DNA from: Halomonas sp. SpR8
GTDB taxonomy: Bacteria > Pseudomonadota > Gammaproteobacteria > Pseudomonadales > Halomonadaceae
Length of the DNA: 64,000 nt
Direction of reading: 5' to 3'
Assembly: GCF_031010195.1 (NCBI RefSeq)
Contig: NZ_JAUAMC010000001.1
Location: 558,001-622,000 of the forward strand
Under the pieces are notes generated by a model. It was given only the letters and a program-made list of their open reading frames with translations. It was not told the DNA's origin and ran no database searches. The stretch's first letter is position 1, and each line of letters begins with the position of its first letter. The position numbers and the translations under genes were made by a program. This document shows, in pieces, positions 18,039 to 29,266 of this stretch.

Positions 18039-18998
18039 ATGTCTCAACCCCTTGCCCTCATTTTTCCCGGGCAGGGCTCTCAGCAGCTTGGAATGCTGCG
18101 AGAGCTTGCCGAGCGCTACAGTGTGGTGGGAACGACATTTGAGGAAGCGTCGGATGCTTTGGGCTACGATTTGTGGAAAGTCGTCCAAGAAGGCCCTGAA
18201 GAGTCGCTTAATGCAACCGCGTGTACCCAACCCGCGCTACTCTCTGCCAGCGTCGCTATTTGGCGCGTATGGCAAGAGTTGGAAGGGCCTCGGCCTACTG
18301 TAATGGCGGGCCATAGTCTGGGCGAATACAGCGCTATGGTGTGTGCAGGCGTCATGAGCTTTGCTGAAGGCGTCAATTTGGTGCGTCTGCGCGGTGACGC
18401 GATGCAGCAAGCCGTGCCTGCAGGTGAAGGTGGTATGGCCGCGATTCTTGGCTTAGCGGATGATGCGGTCGAGGCGGCCTGTGAAGGAGCCGCCCAGGGC
18501 GACATAGTTTCTGCGGTTAACTACAACTCTCCAGGACAGGTAGTTATTGCCGGCGAAAAAGCGGCCGTTGAGCGGGCAATGATTGCCTGCCAGGAGGCGG
18601 GTGCTAAGCGCGCCATGGCGCTTCCTGTTTCCGTGCCTTCTCACTGCTCCCTGATGCGTCCAGCGGCTGAGCGCTTGGCCGAGGCAATGCAAGCCATTAA
18701 ACTGCGAACGCCACGCTACACGGTAATTCAAAACGTCGATGCTAAGGCTCATGCCGATACCGTCATGCTACGTACACGCCTAATCGAACAGCTGTATCAG
18801 CCGGTGCGCTGGAGCGCCTGTGTTGAAGCCATGGCTGGTAAAGGTGTTGAGGTATTCATTGAGTGCGGGCCAGGAAAAGTGTTGACTGGCCTCAATAAGC
18901 GTATCGTGAAGGGTAGCAAAGGGCTGGCGGTGAATGACCCCGATAGTCTGGATGCTGCGCTTGAATTAGCGCGCGAAACGTTGACTGGCAAGGCGTGA
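18039..18998 (+). CDS. fabD: Malonyl-CoA:ACP transacylase
   Basis: A 319-residue cytosolic enzyme that loads malonate onto ACP for fatty acid elongation. The start LALIFPGQGSQQLGML, the nucleophile motif GHSLGEY with Ser92, and the active-site His in VPSHCSLM near 200 are present. The ATG at 18039 gives the standard N-terminus; a longer frame from 17964 adds 25 unrelated residues. Length agrees with E. coli (309). A 114-bp spacer separates it from plsX. Confidence 0.96.
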   Translation: MSQPLALIFPGQGSQQLGMLRELAERYSVVGTTFEEASDALGYDLWKVVQEGPEESLNATACTQPALLSASVAIWRVWQELEGPRPTVMAGHSLGEYSAMVCAGVMSFAEGVNLVRLRGDAMQQAVPAGEGGMAAILGLADDAVEAACEGAAQGDIVSAVNYNSPGQVVIAGEKAAVERAMIACQEAGAKRAMALPVSVPSHCSLMRPAAERLAEAMQAIKLRTPRYTVIQNVDAKAHADTVMLRTRLIEQLYQPVRWSACVEAMAGKGVEVFIECGPGKVLTGLNKRIVKGSKGLAVNDPDSLDAALELARETLTGKA

Positions 18999-19056
18999 AC
19001 AGTGGTTGTCTTGTTTCACTATCCTTGCTTAAGTACATGCTTAAAGGCAGAACGTT

Positions 19057-19800
19057 ATGACCCAAGAACGTAGAGTTGCCCTGGTGACAGGCGCTAGTCG
19101 TGGAATCGGCCAAGCAATTGCACGCGAGTTAGGTCGTCAAGGCCGTATTGTAATTGGCACAGCGACCAGCGAGTCAGGTGCTGAGAAAATTGACGCTGAT
19201 CTTAAGGCCTGTGGCATTGAAGGGGCCGGTTTATGCCTCAATGTCACTGACCAGACCAGCATCGATGAGGTATTGAAAACCATTACTGAGCGCTTTGGTG
19301 CGCCGACAATTTTGGTTAACAACGCTGGCATTACGCGCGACAATTTGCTGATGCGCATGAAAGAGGACGAGTGGGATTCTGTTATGGATACCAACTTGAA
19401 ATCTGTCTATCGTGTAAGCAAGTCGTGTTTACGGGGTATGACTAAGGCCCGCTTTGGGCGTATTGTGTCGATCAGCTCTGTAGTGGCAACCATGGGCAAC
19501 CTGGGCCAGACTAACTATGCGGCTGCAAAAGCAGGTATGGAAGGTTTTAGCCGCGCTCTGGCGCGTGAGGTCTCTTCGCGTGCGATTACGGTCAACTCGG
19601 TGGCACCGGGCTTTATCGCTACCGATATGACTGAAGCGCTGCCTGAAGCACAGCACGATATGTTGCTGAAGCAAATTCCGTTGGCGCGTTTAGGGGCGCC
19701 GGAAGAGATCGCCGCAGCGGTGGGCTTTTTGACCAGTGATGCAGCCGGTTATATCACTGGCGAGACGCTTCACGTGAACGGCGGCATGAATATGCGTTGA
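19057..19800 (+). CDS. fabG: 3-oxoacyl-ACP reductase
   Basis: A 247-residue short-chain dehydrogenase that reduces beta-ketoacyl-ACP with NADPH. The Rossmann motif [10 protein letters not shown] is at about 11-20, NNAGITRD near 88, and the catalytic Ser-Tyr-Lys set is seen in SISSVVA and YAAAKAG near 139 and 152-156. Length matches E. coli FabG (244). It sits between fabD and acpP in the standard order. Confidence 0.96.
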   Translation: MTQERRVALVTGASRGIGQAIARELGRQGRIVIGTATSESGAEKIDADLKACGIEGAGLCLNVTDQTSIDEVLKTITERFGAPTILVNNAGITRDNLLMRMKEDEWDSVMDTNLKSVYRVSKSCLRGMTKARFGRIVSISSVVATMGNLGQTNYAAAKAGMEGFSRALAREVSSRAITVNSVAPGFIATDMTEALPEAQHDMLLKQIPLARLGAPEEIAAAVGFLTSDAAGYITGETLHVNGGMNMR

Positions 19801-19924
19801 TGGCCTTAGGCTTGGCGGTTGCGTCTGTCTAAGGGCGTCTATAAACTACCCCGCAGCTTTTGGCTTGCGGTTTCCAAATAGCTGGTTATCAAAAACGGCT
19901 AATGTGAACGACTGGAGTACGTTA

Positions 19925-20158
19925 ATGAGTACTATTGAAGAGCGCGTTAAGAAAGTTGTAGCAGAGCGCCTGAACGTTAAAGAAGAAGATATCCAAAACA
20001 GCTCTTCTTTTACAGAAGACTTGGGTGCTGACTCGCTCGACACCGTTGAGCTGGTCATGGCTTTGGAAGAGGAGTTTGATACTGAGATTCCTGATGAAGA
20101 AGCTGAGAAGATCACCACGGTTCAAGAAGCCATCGACTACGTAAACGCCCACCAGTAA
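19925..20158 (+). CDS. acpP: Acyl carrier protein
   Basis: A 77-residue acidic carrier of growing acyl chains. The phosphopantetheine attachment site is Ser37 in [16 protein letters not shown]. ggag lies seven bases before the ATG at 19925; the in-frame extension from 19865 is not conserved. The end IDYVNAHQ resembles the E. coli end. acpS, whose product adds the prosthetic group, lies 41 kb away in this window. A strong terminator follows, so most transcripts should end here. Confidence 0.98.
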   Translation: MSTIEERVKKVVAERLNVKEEDIQNSSSFTEDLGADSLDTVELVMALEEEFDTEIPDEEAEKITTVQEAIDYVNAHQ

Positions 20159-20211
20159 GGGCTGCGTCGATGCATCGAACCAGGGTGGGGTGCTAGTCAC
20201 CCGCCTTAAGA

Positions 20212-20238
20212 GCCGTCCTTTCGTAGGGCGGCTTTTTT
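20212..20238 (+). terminator. Intrinsic terminator after acpP
   Basis: An 8-bp stem (20212-20219 with 20225-20232, one G-U pair) with loop ttcgt, followed by six T. It separates the very highly expressed acpP from fabF. Confidence 0.9.
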
Positions 20239-20276
20239 GCTTTACTGCCACAATGCTTATAACGTTCAATCTCCGT

Positions 20277-20282
20277 TATACT
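20277..20282 (+). promoter_or_regulatory. Candidate -10 box for fabF
   Basis: TATACT (five of six to consensus) lies 69 bases before the fabF ATG and 39 bases beyond the acpP terminator T-run. The -35 position (near tgctta) is weak. A separate fabF promoter is expected given the terminator upstream. Confidence 0.4.
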
Positions 20283-20350
20283 GTTGACCAAATTTAAGCA
20301 GCAAATGACCCAAGTGGGTCGCGTCACCATGGATGCCTGGAGGAAAGCTG

Positions 20351-21589
20351 ATGGCACGGAAAAGGGTAGTGGTAACTGGGTTAGGCCTGGTGACCCCTGT
20401 GGGTAATAGTGTTGATGAGTCGTGGGCAAACATTGTTGCTGGCAAAAGCGGTATTACGTCAATTGAACATTTTGACACCAGTGGTTTTAACACCCGCTTT
20501 GGTGGAGCGATCAAGAATTTCGATATCGGCCAGTATTTGAATCCGAAAGATGCCCGCAAAATGGATTTGTTCATCCAGTACGGCATGGCGGCGGGTGCTC
20601 AAGCGGTTGAGGATTCGGGAGTCGAGTGCACTGAAGAGAATGCGGATCGTATTGGTGTGGCTATCGGCTCAGGCATTGGTGGCTTGCCAATGATTGAGCA
20701 TAACCACAATGCGTTGAATAAAGGCGGCGCTCGCAAGATATCGCCGTTCTTTGTGCCGGGCTCCATCATTAATATGATTTCCGGCAACATGGCGATTCAG
20801 CACGGCTTTAGAGGCCCGAATATCGCGATTACCACCGCGTGCACAACGGGCACTCACAATATTGGTTACAGCGCGCGCACAATCGCCTATGGCGATGCGG
20901 ACGTTATGGTGTGTGGTGGCGCCGAAATGGCCACTACGCCACTGGGCTTAGGCGGCTTTTCCGCGGCACGCGCACTCTCTACGCGTAACGACGATCCTGA
21001 AGCGGCCAGCCGGCCCTGGGATACTGATCGAGACGGCTTTGTATTATCCGACGGTGCCGGTGTGCTGGTGCTTGAAGAGTATGAACACGCCAAGGCGCGC
21101 GGCGCTAACATTTACGCCGAGTTAGTGGGTTTTGGTATGAGCGATGATGCCTACCACATGACCTCTCCGCCCGAAGATGGGCGCGGTGCAGCGCTCTCTA
21201 TGCGCAATGCGATCAAAGATGCCCAAGTCGATGTCGCTGACGTTCACTATATCAATGCCCATGGCACCTCCACCGCGTCGGGCGATCTGGCGGAAAGCCG
21301 TGCCATTGAGAGCGTGTTGGGCAGTGCTTCAAACAGTGTGGCAGTGAGCTCGACCAAGTCGATGATTGGGCATCTGTTAGGTGCCGCAGGTGCAGTAGAG
21401 GCGGTGTTTAGTATTCTGGCAATTCGCGATCAAATCGCCCCACCCACGATTAATCTGGATAATCCGCAGGAAGGCTGCAACCTGGATTATGTGCCGCATA
21501 CAGCTCGGAATATGCGTATCGATATGGCGCTATCGAACTCCTTCGGTTTTGGTGGTACCAACGGCTCGCTGCTGTTTAAGAAGGTGTAG
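20351..21589 (+). CDS. fabF: 3-oxoacyl-ACP synthase II
   Basis: A 412-residue condensing enzyme that elongates acyl-ACP, including the step to cis-vaccenate. The thiolase-fold active site shows Cys164 in [11 protein letters not shown], His in NAHGTST near 303 and His in [12 protein letters not shown] near 340. I chose the ATG at 20351, which has ggagg upstream; an ATG 18 bases earlier overlaps that site. Length equals E. coli FabF (413). pabC follows almost without a gap. Confidence 0.97.
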   Translation: MARKRVVVTGLGLVTPVGNSVDESWANIVAGKSGITSIEHFDTSGFNTRFGGAIKNFDIGQYLNPKDARKMDLFIQYGMAAGAQAVEDSGVECTEENADRIGVAIGSGIGGLPMIEHNHNALNKGGARKISPFFVPGSIINMISGNMAIQHGFRGPNIAITTACTTGTHNIGYSARTIAYGDADVMVCGGAEMATTPLGLGGFSAARALSTRNDDPEAASRPWDTDRDGFVLSDGAGVLVLEEYEHAKARGANIYAELVGFGMSDDAYHMTSPPEDGRGAALSMRNAIKDAQVDVADVHYINAHGTSTASGDLAESRAIESVLGSASNSVAVSSTKSMIGHLLGAAGAVEAVFSILAIRDQIAPPTINLDNPQEGCNLDYVPHTARNMRIDMALSNSFGFGGTNGSLLFKKV

Positions 21590-21595
21590 TTGACT

Positions 21596-22408
21596 ATGCT
21601 GCCGCCCGAGTCATCTGACCAACACTCTGTGCCGTTTGATGATCGTGGGCTGGCGTATGGTGACGGCCTCTTTGAAACAGTACTGCTGCGCGATGGCGCA
21701 CCCGTGCTGTGGCGCTATCATATGGCGCGTTTGAACGAGGGCTGTCATCGGCTGGGAATACCGTTGCTTTGCCAAGAGGCGCTTGACGCCACATGTCAGG
21801 GCGACCCCAGTGCTGAATTCGAAGTGCTTAAGCTGATACTGACCCGGGGCAGTGGCGGGCGTGGCTATGCCCAGCCCGATCAGTTAGCACCGTGTCTGCT
21901 CAGTCGTAGGGCGCCGTTTCAACCGTCAGTTGAGCGCTGGCAGCAGGGTGTGACGGTGCGACTTTGTGATTTGCGGCTTGCCCGTCAGCCTCGGTTGGCT
22001 GGTATCAAACACTTAAATCGACTGGAAAACGTATTGGCCCGCCAAGAGTGGCGCGATACCTCCATTGCCGAAGGTGTGTTGGCCGATAGTGAAGGTCTTG
22101 TCGTAGAAGCCACCAGCATGAATGTTTTTTGGCAACAGGCGGGGGAAATACTAACCCCTCCGCTTGACCAGTGTGGTGTGGCTGGCACGCTGCGTGCTGC
22201 ACTGCTTGAACAAGGTGGCGTCGCTCAAGCTACGCTGACGCTTCATCAACTGGCTGATGTCGAACGGCTATGGGTGGCCAACTCTGTCCAGGGCGTATGG
22301 CCAGTGACGACACTACTCGCAGCGGATGGCTCGCTGCTGCGGCGCTGGCCTTTGCGTCAGCCTGATCCGTTCCAGCGCTTGGCGCATCAGTTAATGGGTG
22401 TTGTTTAA
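21596..22408 (+). CDS. pabC: Aminodeoxychorismate lyase
   Basis: A 270-residue PLP enzyme of fold type IV that converts 4-amino-4-deoxychorismate to p-aminobenzoate for folate. The cofactor Lys138 lies in GIKHLNRLENVLAR; DRGLAYGDGLFETVL near 17-31 is the usual start and EATSMNVFW near 173 is the usual loop. The ATG at 21596 has aaggtg upstream within the fabF end; a TTG at 21590 is also possible. Neighbours fabF and mltG are the normal partners. Confidence 0.94.
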   Translation: MLPPESSDQHSVPFDDRGLAYGDGLFETVLLRDGAPVLWRYHMARLNEGCHRLGIPLLCQEALDATCQGDPSAEFEVLKLILTRGSGGRGYAQPDQLAPCLLSRRAPFQPSVERWQQGVTVRLCDLRLARQPRLAGIKHLNRLENVLARQEWRDTSIAEGVLADSEGLVVEATSMNVFWQQAGEILTPPLDQCGVAGTLRAALLEQGGVAQATLTLHQLADVERLWVANSVQGVWPVTTLLAADGSLLRRWPLRQPDPFQRLAHQLMGVV

Positions 22409-22455
22409 GCGCCAGTGTTTGTTGAGATATCGCCCAGCAATTTTCTAGAGGTGTC

Positions 22456-23463
22456 ATGGTGAAACGGTTATTAGCCGCTTTATTGGTGTTAGTGGTGGTC
22501 GGGGCTGCAGCTGCAGCAGGCGGTTATTTCTATTGGCAGAGCCGGTTAGAGGCACCGCTTTCAATTGATGAACCAATGCTTTACCAAGTGCCTTCCGGCG
22601 CGGGGTTTAATCAGGTAGTGGCGCAATTGGAAGAGCAGGGCGTGCTGGAAGATGCCTGGGCGTTTCGCTTGCTAGCGCAGCTCGAACCGGAACGCATGCC
22701 GCGGCTGCGTGCCGGCGAGTATCAGCTATTGCCGGCTATGAGCGGTTTGGAAATGATGGCCCTGTTAGGTAGTAATAAGGTGGTTACCTATTCGCTGACC
22801 ATTCCGGAGGGACGGTCTTTTCGACAAATGCGCGAGTTGCTTGATGCCGCGCCGAAACTGGACCATCGCACTACAGAGTTGAGCGATGCAGAGGTGATGA
22901 CGCTACTCGATCGCGAGGGCACTTTCCCGGAAGGCTGGTTCTTTCCCGATACCTATCGCTACCACTTGGGTATGAGCGATGTGGATATTCTGCGCCAATC
23001 TTTGCAACGGATGGAGCGCATCCTTGAAGAAGTATGGGAAGAGCGCGCGGACGATCTAACCATTGACTCCCCCTACGAGGCGCTGATTATGGCCTCCTTG
23101 ATCGAGCGGGAAACCGGTGCGCCTGAGGAGCGGCGGGAAATCGCTGGGGTCTTTAAGCGTCGCATGGAGCAAGGCATGCGCCTGCAAACCGACCCGACAA
23201 TTATTTATGGCATGGGCGACCGTTATGAAGGTCGGATTACCCGCGAAGATATCCGCGAGGCGACGCCGTATAACACCTATGTGATCGACGGAATACCGCC
23301 CACGCCGATTGCTATGCCGGGGCGAGCCTCGTTAGAAGCGGCGGTGAACCCTTTGCCTGGCGATACGCTCTATTTCGTTTCTCGTGGCGATGGCACGCAC
23401 CACTTTTCGCGTACGTTGCGGGAGCATAATAATGCCGTTAACCGCTATATTCGTAACCGTTAA
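22456..23463 (+). CDS. mltG: Endolytic murein transglycosylase MltG
   Basis: A 335-residue inner-membrane enzyme (YceG family) that cuts nascent glycan strands and sets their length. One N-terminal membrane helix (about 5-25) is followed by a LysM-like subdomain and the catalytic domain. The catalytic Glu217 sits in MASLIERETG, the counterpart of E. coli Glu218, and the QTDPTIIYG and YNTYVIDGIPPTPIAMPG motifs follow. Length is normal (E. coli 340). Confidence 0.95.
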   Translation: MVKRLLAALLVLVVVGAAAAAGGYFYWQSRLEAPLSIDEPMLYQVPSGAGFNQVVAQLEEQGVLEDAWAFRLLAQLEPERMPRLRAGEYQLLPAMSGLEMMALLGSNKVVTYSLTIPEGRSFRQMRELLDAAPKLDHRTTELSDAEVMTLLDREGTFPEGWFFPDTYRYHLGMSDVDILRQSLQRMERILEEVWEERADDLTIDSPYEALIMASLIERETGAPEERREIAGVFKRRMEQGMRLQTDPTIIYGMGDRYEGRITREDIREATPYNTYVIDGIPPTPIAMPGRASLEAAVNPLPGDTLYFVSRGDGTHHFSRTLREHNNAVNRYIRNR

Positions 23464-23480
23464 TAATCTCAGCACATTAA

Positions 23481-25120
<1,640 letters not shown>

Positions 25121-25156
25121 CGGCTTATCTTATCGTTTGTTTGCAGTGAGGTCGTC

Positions 25157-25492
25157 ATGGCAGCTCAGAAAGCGCTCTCTCTTACCATTCCGGATCTGCC
25201 GACGCTGCTTTCCGCGTATATGCCTTTTCTGGATCATGGGGGTATTTTTGTGCCCACTCAGACCCATTATGCCCTTGGCCAGCAAGTATTTTTACTGCTC
25301 ACGCTACCGGGCGAAAGCGAACGTCTTTCAGTCACCGGCCAGGTAGTGTGGGTATCGCCGGAGGGGGTGAGTGGCCGCCGTATGCCAGGTATTGGCCTGC
25401 ACTTCAGCCAGCAAGATTACCCGGTGCGTGACCGCATCGAAACGCTGCTTGCCGCTCAATTAGATAAAGCAGCCCCGTCGTTTACGCTCTAA
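25157..25492 (+). CDS. pilZ: PilZ-domain protein (type IV pilus type)
   Basis: A 111-residue single-domain PilZ protein. Size, sequence start and position between holB and tatD match Pseudomonas PilZ, which is needed for type IV pilus assembly and does not bind cyclic di-GMP. In agreement, the usual RxxxR and D/NxSxxG binding motifs are not visible; the corresponding stretch reads DHGGIFVPT. No pilus genes are in the window, so the pilus role is inferred from family and position. Confidence 0.85.
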   Translation: MAAQKALSLTIPDLPTLLSAYMPFLDHGGIFVPTQTHYALGQQVFLLLTLPGESERLSVTGQVVWVSPEGVSGRRMPGIGLHFSQQDYPVRDRIETLLAAQLDKAAPSFTL

Positions 25493-25538
25493 ATCAGATG
25501 ATTAAAACGCTTATAGCCCACTCGTTGTCGAGACCTGC

Positions 25539-26369
25539 ATGTTTGTAGATTCACACTGTCACTTAGACCGTTTATCCGACCTAACCCATGGCGGCGATAT
25601 TGCTGCCACCCTGGCAGCCGCCCGTGCTGCCCATGTCAGCCAATTTCTTGCTGTTGCGGTGTCCTTGGAAGAGATGCCGCAGTTGGCGGCCATTTCACGC
25701 GCTCATCGCGATGTAGCGATATCCGCAGGCTTACACCCACTGCATACTACTGACAGCGAGCCCAGCGTTGCCGATATCAAAGACGCCGCTGAACAGTACG
25801 GCGCAGTAGCGATTGGTGAAACCGGTTTGGATTACCACTACCGCGATAGCGTACCGATAGAAGTGCAGCATGAGCGCTTCAAGCGGCATTTAATCGCGGC
25901 GCAAGAGTTGGAGCTCCCGGTAATCATTCATACCCGCGAAGCCAAAGAAGAAACGCTCGCCCTGTTACGTGAATACAGCGACCCACGCGTGGGCGGTGTA
26001 TTACACTGTTTTACTGAAGACTTGGCGATGGCCCGTGAAGCGGTAAGGCTAGGTTTTTATATTTCGCTGTCGGGCATCATTACCTTTCGCAATGCCGCTT
26101 CGCTGCGTGAGTTGGCCGGTCAACTGCCGCTAGATCGTCTGCTGATAGAGACCGACAGCCCCTATCTTGCGCCGGTGCCTTACCGCGGCAAGCCAAATGA
26201 GCCCGCCTGGGTAGTGGAAGTGGCGGAGTGCATTGCTACGCAGCGGGGCATTAGCGTTGATGAAGTGGCCATGCAGACGACTGCCAACTTTTATCAGCTG
26301 TTCCGCGCAGCCGCCCCCGATGCTCCGGAACACGTTAAAGAGGCGCTGGCACAGTCTGGGCTTTTATAG
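25539..26369 (+). CDS. TatD-family metal-dependent hydrolase (YcfH type)
   Basis: A 276-residue TIM-barrel hydrolase. The metal ligands are visible: HCHLD at 6-10, GETGLDYHY near 90, IIHTREA near 128, LHCFTE near 153 and ETDSPYLAP near 203. Members have DNase or D-aminoacyl-tRNA deacylase activity; the one next to holB corresponds to E. coli YcfH, of unproven cell function. The ATG follows a 46-bp spacer after pilZ. Confidence 0.93.
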   Translation: MFVDSHCHLDRLSDLTHGGDIAATLAAARAAHVSQFLAVAVSLEEMPQLAAISRAHRDVAISAGLHPLHTTDSEPSVADIKDAAEQYGAVAIGETGLDYHYRDSVPIEVQHERFKRHLIAAQELELPVIIHTREAKEETLALLREYSDPRVGGVLHCFTEDLAMAREAVRLGFYISLSGIITFRNAASLRELAGQLPLDRLLIETDSPYLAPVPYRGKPNEPAWVVEVAECIATQRGISVDEVAMQTTANFYQLFRAAAPDAPEHVKEALAQSGLL

Positions 26370-26398
26370 GCTGAATGCGCTCAAGCGAGGTGGGCAAG

Positions 26399-26971
26399 AT
26401 GAATATAGATCGATTGCTACAACAGCATGGCACCCACAGTGAGGATGCAGGCGCTATCCCACCACTCGATCAGTGGCACCCCGAGTTTACAGGCGATATC
26501 AATATCAGTATTCGCGCCGACGGTGGCTGGTGGCACGAAGGCCAACCGTTTGCACGTCCCAAGGTGGCGCGCCTATTGGCTACGCTGCTGCGACTTGATG
26601 ACGAGGGTTACTGCCTAGTTACACCGGTGGAGCGCTGGCGGGTTCAGGTCGAAGACCTGCCGCTGGTCGCAGTAGAAGCCGACTTTCATGATAATGCCTG
26701 GTGGTTTACCACCCAGTTTGACGACGTTGTTCGCTTAGATGCTGGGCATCCGCTCTCGGTTACGTTAACGCCGCAAGGGGAGGCGGTGCCGCAACTACCG
26801 GTGCGTTTTGGACTCGCTGCGCGTTTGCACCGGAATGTCTATTACCAACTGGTTGAGGCCGCCGAAACTCGTGATTTAGGCAATGGAACCAGCGAGATTG
26901 GGCTGATGAGCGCCGGGCACTGGTATGCGCTGGGTCGACTCGAGGAAGAATCATCAGGCGAGGCGCCGTGA
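26399..26971 (+). CDS. DUF1285 family protein
   Basis: A 190-residue protein of the DUF1285 family, common beside tatD in pseudomonads; function unknown. The stretch PPLDQWHPEFTGDINISIRADGGWWHEGQPFAR near 20-55 is the family hallmark, and no signal or membrane segment is seen, so it is probably cytosolic. I chose the ATG at 26399, preceded by gaggtggg. Its stop overlaps the GTG of the helicase gene by four bases, so the two are coupled. Confidence 0.88.
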   Translation: MNIDRLLQQHGTHSEDAGAIPPLDQWHPEFTGDINISIRADGGWWHEGQPFARPKVARLLATLLRLDDEGYCLVTPVERWRVQVEDLPLVAVEADFHDNAWWFTTQFDDVVRLDAGHPLSVTLTPQGEAVPQLPVRFGLAARLHRNVYYQLVEAAETRDLGNGTSEIGLMSAGHWYALGRLEEESSGEAP

Positions 26972-29196
26972 AGTTAACCGCCGAACAGCAAGCCGTTGTT
27001 AATCACGCCGGTGGTCATGCCCGGGTGGCGGCAGTGGCAGGGGCCGGTAAAACCACCACCATGGCCGCCCGGGTACTGCATCTACTGGCCAGCGGGGTGT
27101 CGCCAAAGCGTATCCTGGTGCTGATGTTCAACCGTTCCGCCAAGGATGATTTTCAACGCCGGTTAGCCGCGATGGCGCCCGCCGGGCAGGCGCTACCGGA
27201 TGTGCGCACTTTTCACTCCCTGGGCCACCGGTTAACCCAAAGCTTATGCCGCTGGGGAGCGCTCGCACCGCGCCGATTGTTATCCGCCGATTGGCAGTTA
27301 GAGCGATTGCTCCGCCAAGCAAGCCTTAACGTATTGCGTGATGCGGTTGAGCGCCGTGATGCGGCTCTGGAAGGTGACCGACTTGAGATCCTGGCTCACT
27401 TCTGCGGTTTAGTGAAGGCCGAAATGATGACGCCAGAGTCGCTTTATGAACGGCTCAATTTTGACCCCGATACCGACTATTTTCCGTCGGCCTTTGCCGA
27501 GGCAGAACGGCTATTAGAGACAGAAGGGGTGATGACCTATGCCGATCTGCTCTATCGGCCGCTACGGGTGTTAGAAGCGGATAGTGCTCTGCGTGGTCGC
27601 GTCGAAGGGTTTCTCGATCATGTCATTATTGATGAGTATCAGGATATCAATGCCGCTCAACAGCGGCTTTTATCGGTACTAGTAGGCAGCCGAGCCGATG
27701 TCATGGCAGTAGGCGATGCCAACCAGTGTATTTATGAGTGGCGGGGCGCTAAACCCGACACCATGCTGGAAAATTTTACCGCCACCTTTGGCAGTGCTAC
27801 CGACTATCCGCTGTCGACTACCTTTCGCCACGGTCACGCCCTAGCGCTCGCCGCTAATCATGCCATTGCCGCTAATCAGCGGCGTCCCGATCAGCTCTGT
27901 TTAGCGGCGGACAATAACCCTGAGACGCGTGTTTTAGTAGGGCAAGGAAGCCGCCTGCTACTTGATGTGTTAATGGATTGGCAGGCCCAGGGGCGAGCAT
28001 TTAATGAGGCCAGCCTACTGGTGCGCAGCTGGGCGCTCTCGGTGCCGTTTCAACTGGCGCTGCTACAGGCGGGAATTCCGTTTCGGCTTCAGCGCGAGGA
28101 CCGCTTTGTCTTTCGTTTGCCGCTGGTGCAGGCCTTGGCAGGGTATTTGAAACTGTCACGCCGCCATGAGCTACTTCGCGACCCGCAGCAGTTACTTTTA
28201 CTGCTTGCTCAGCCAACGCCTTTTGTTGCCAGGGAGCGGCTGCAGCGTCTAGCTCAGCAGCTAGCGACTACTCAGCAGTGGCCCGAGCGCCACGACCCGG
28301 TGCTAACAGAGTTAAAACCGATCCAGCGGCGCACGTTGAAAAAGCGCTGGGTGCTGTTGTGCGAGTTGCCTCAATTGAATGCTTGGCCGCCTGCCAAACT
28401 ATTACGCCATGTGGTCGATAGTATTGATGCTGAAAAAACTCTTAAACGTGCGGCGGCGCGACGGGATAAAGGTGAAGAGGATGTGCGTTTACTCGATGTG
28501 TTGATCGAGCAGGCGCAAAGCGTGCAAGACCCCGACGCGTTTATTGAGCTGCTTGAGCGTCCAGTAGAAAACCAGGCGGGCGGCGTGCTGATCACTACTG
28601 TGCACGGGGCCAAAGGACTTGAGTGGCCACTGGTAGCGGTGGCCGGGGTCAACGAGGAAGATTTTCCCCACTATAGCCGCGATAACCCGCTTAGTGACGA
28701 GCGCTTGGAGGAGGAGCGGCGGCTTTTCTACGTGGCGATTACCCGCGCCCAAGAGCATCTGCTGGTGCTTCATGACGGCGGCGTGCACCGTCCTAGCCGT
28801 TTTATCGTCGAAAGCGCTTGGCAGGATAGCATGCGCGTTGCTTCCTGCCTGGCCGCTGACAACCCACCAGCGGCTTCGCTAGAGGTGTCCTCAGTGGGGC
28901 TAGTGGAGCGCTATCTGGCGCGTCTTGGTCGTGATGATATTGTGCTTGCCCCGGCACAGATTGAAGAGACCAAAGCGAGCTATTCAGGTACAGGTTCTAC
29001 AGGAGAGACGATCTTTTATCCCGGGCAGCGGCTTCTGCATGCGGTGTTTGGCGCGGGTGAAGTCGCGGCAGTAGAGGGAAGTGTCAGCGACCCCGTTATT
29101 GATGTGCGCTTTGATCAAGCCGGGCGAAGACGGCTGATTGCCCGCCGGGCGCCCATTGAAGTGCTGGAAAGCCAGCAGAGCGCCACGCTTTCATAG
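26968..29196 (+). CDS. UvrD/Rep-family superfamily 1A DNA helicase
   Basis: A 742-residue ATP-dependent 3'-5' helicase. Motifs in order: I in AVAGAGKTTTMAARV near 18-32, II in IIDEYQDIN near 220, III in VGDANQCIYEWRGA near 250, IV in the TTFRHGHALALAANHA region, V in TTVHGAKGLEW near 542, VI in VAITRAQEHL near 590. The end (about 690-735) resembles the Tudor-like C-terminal domain of UvrD and PcrA. It is neither canonical UvrD (720, different 2A/2B spacing) nor Rep by eye. Coupling to the DUF1285 gene suggests joint expression, but no joint function is known. Confidence 0.9.
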   Translation: MKLTAEQQAVVNHAGGHARVAAVAGAGKTTTMAARVLHLLASGVSPKRILVLMFNRSAKDDFQRRLAAMAPAGQALPDVRTFHSLGHRLTQSLCRWGALAPRRLLSADWQLERLLRQASLNVLRDAVERRDAALEGDRLEILAHFCGLVKAEMMTPESLYERLNFDPDTDYFPSAFAEAERLLETEGVMTYADLLYRPLRVLEADSALRGRVEGFLDHVIIDEYQDINAAQQRLLSVLVGSRADVMAVGDANQCIYEWRGAKPDTMLENFTATFGSATDYPLSTTFRHGHALALAANHAIAANQRRPDQLCLAADNNPETRVLVGQGSRLLLDVLMDWQAQGRAFNEASLLVRSWALSVPFQLALLQAGIPFRLQREDRFVFRLPLVQALAGYLKLSRRHELLRDPQQLLLLLAQPTPFVARERLQRLAQQLATTQQWPERHDPVLTELKPIQRRTLKKRWVLLCELPQLNAWPPAKLLRHVVDSIDAEKTLKRAAARRDKGEEDVRLLDVLIEQAQSVQDPDAFIELLERPVENQAGGVLITTVHGAKGLEWPLVAVAGVNEEDFPHYSRDNPLSDERLEEERRLFYVAITRAQEHLLVLHDGGVHRPSRFIVESAWQDSMRVASCLAADNPPAASLEVSSVGLVERYLARLGRDDIVLAPAQIEETKASYSGTGSTGETIFYPGQRLLHAVFGAGEVAAVEGSVSDPVIDVRFDQAGRRRLIARRAPIEVLESQQSATLS

Positions 29197-29209
29197 TATG
29201 TGCAGAAGA

Positions 29210-29251
29210 CGTTACGGCTAGCCTAGCGGCCAACTATCGCCAGCCGTAACG
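29210..29251. terminator. 10-bp perfect hairpin between convergent helicase and etfD genes
   Basis: cgttacggct (29210-29219) pairs perfectly with agccgtaacg (29242-29251) across a 22-base loop. It fills the gap where two genes meet head to head, so a two-way stop is likely, though there is no T-run. Confidence 0.5.
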
Positions 29252-29266
29252 GTATTGCTTTGGCTA

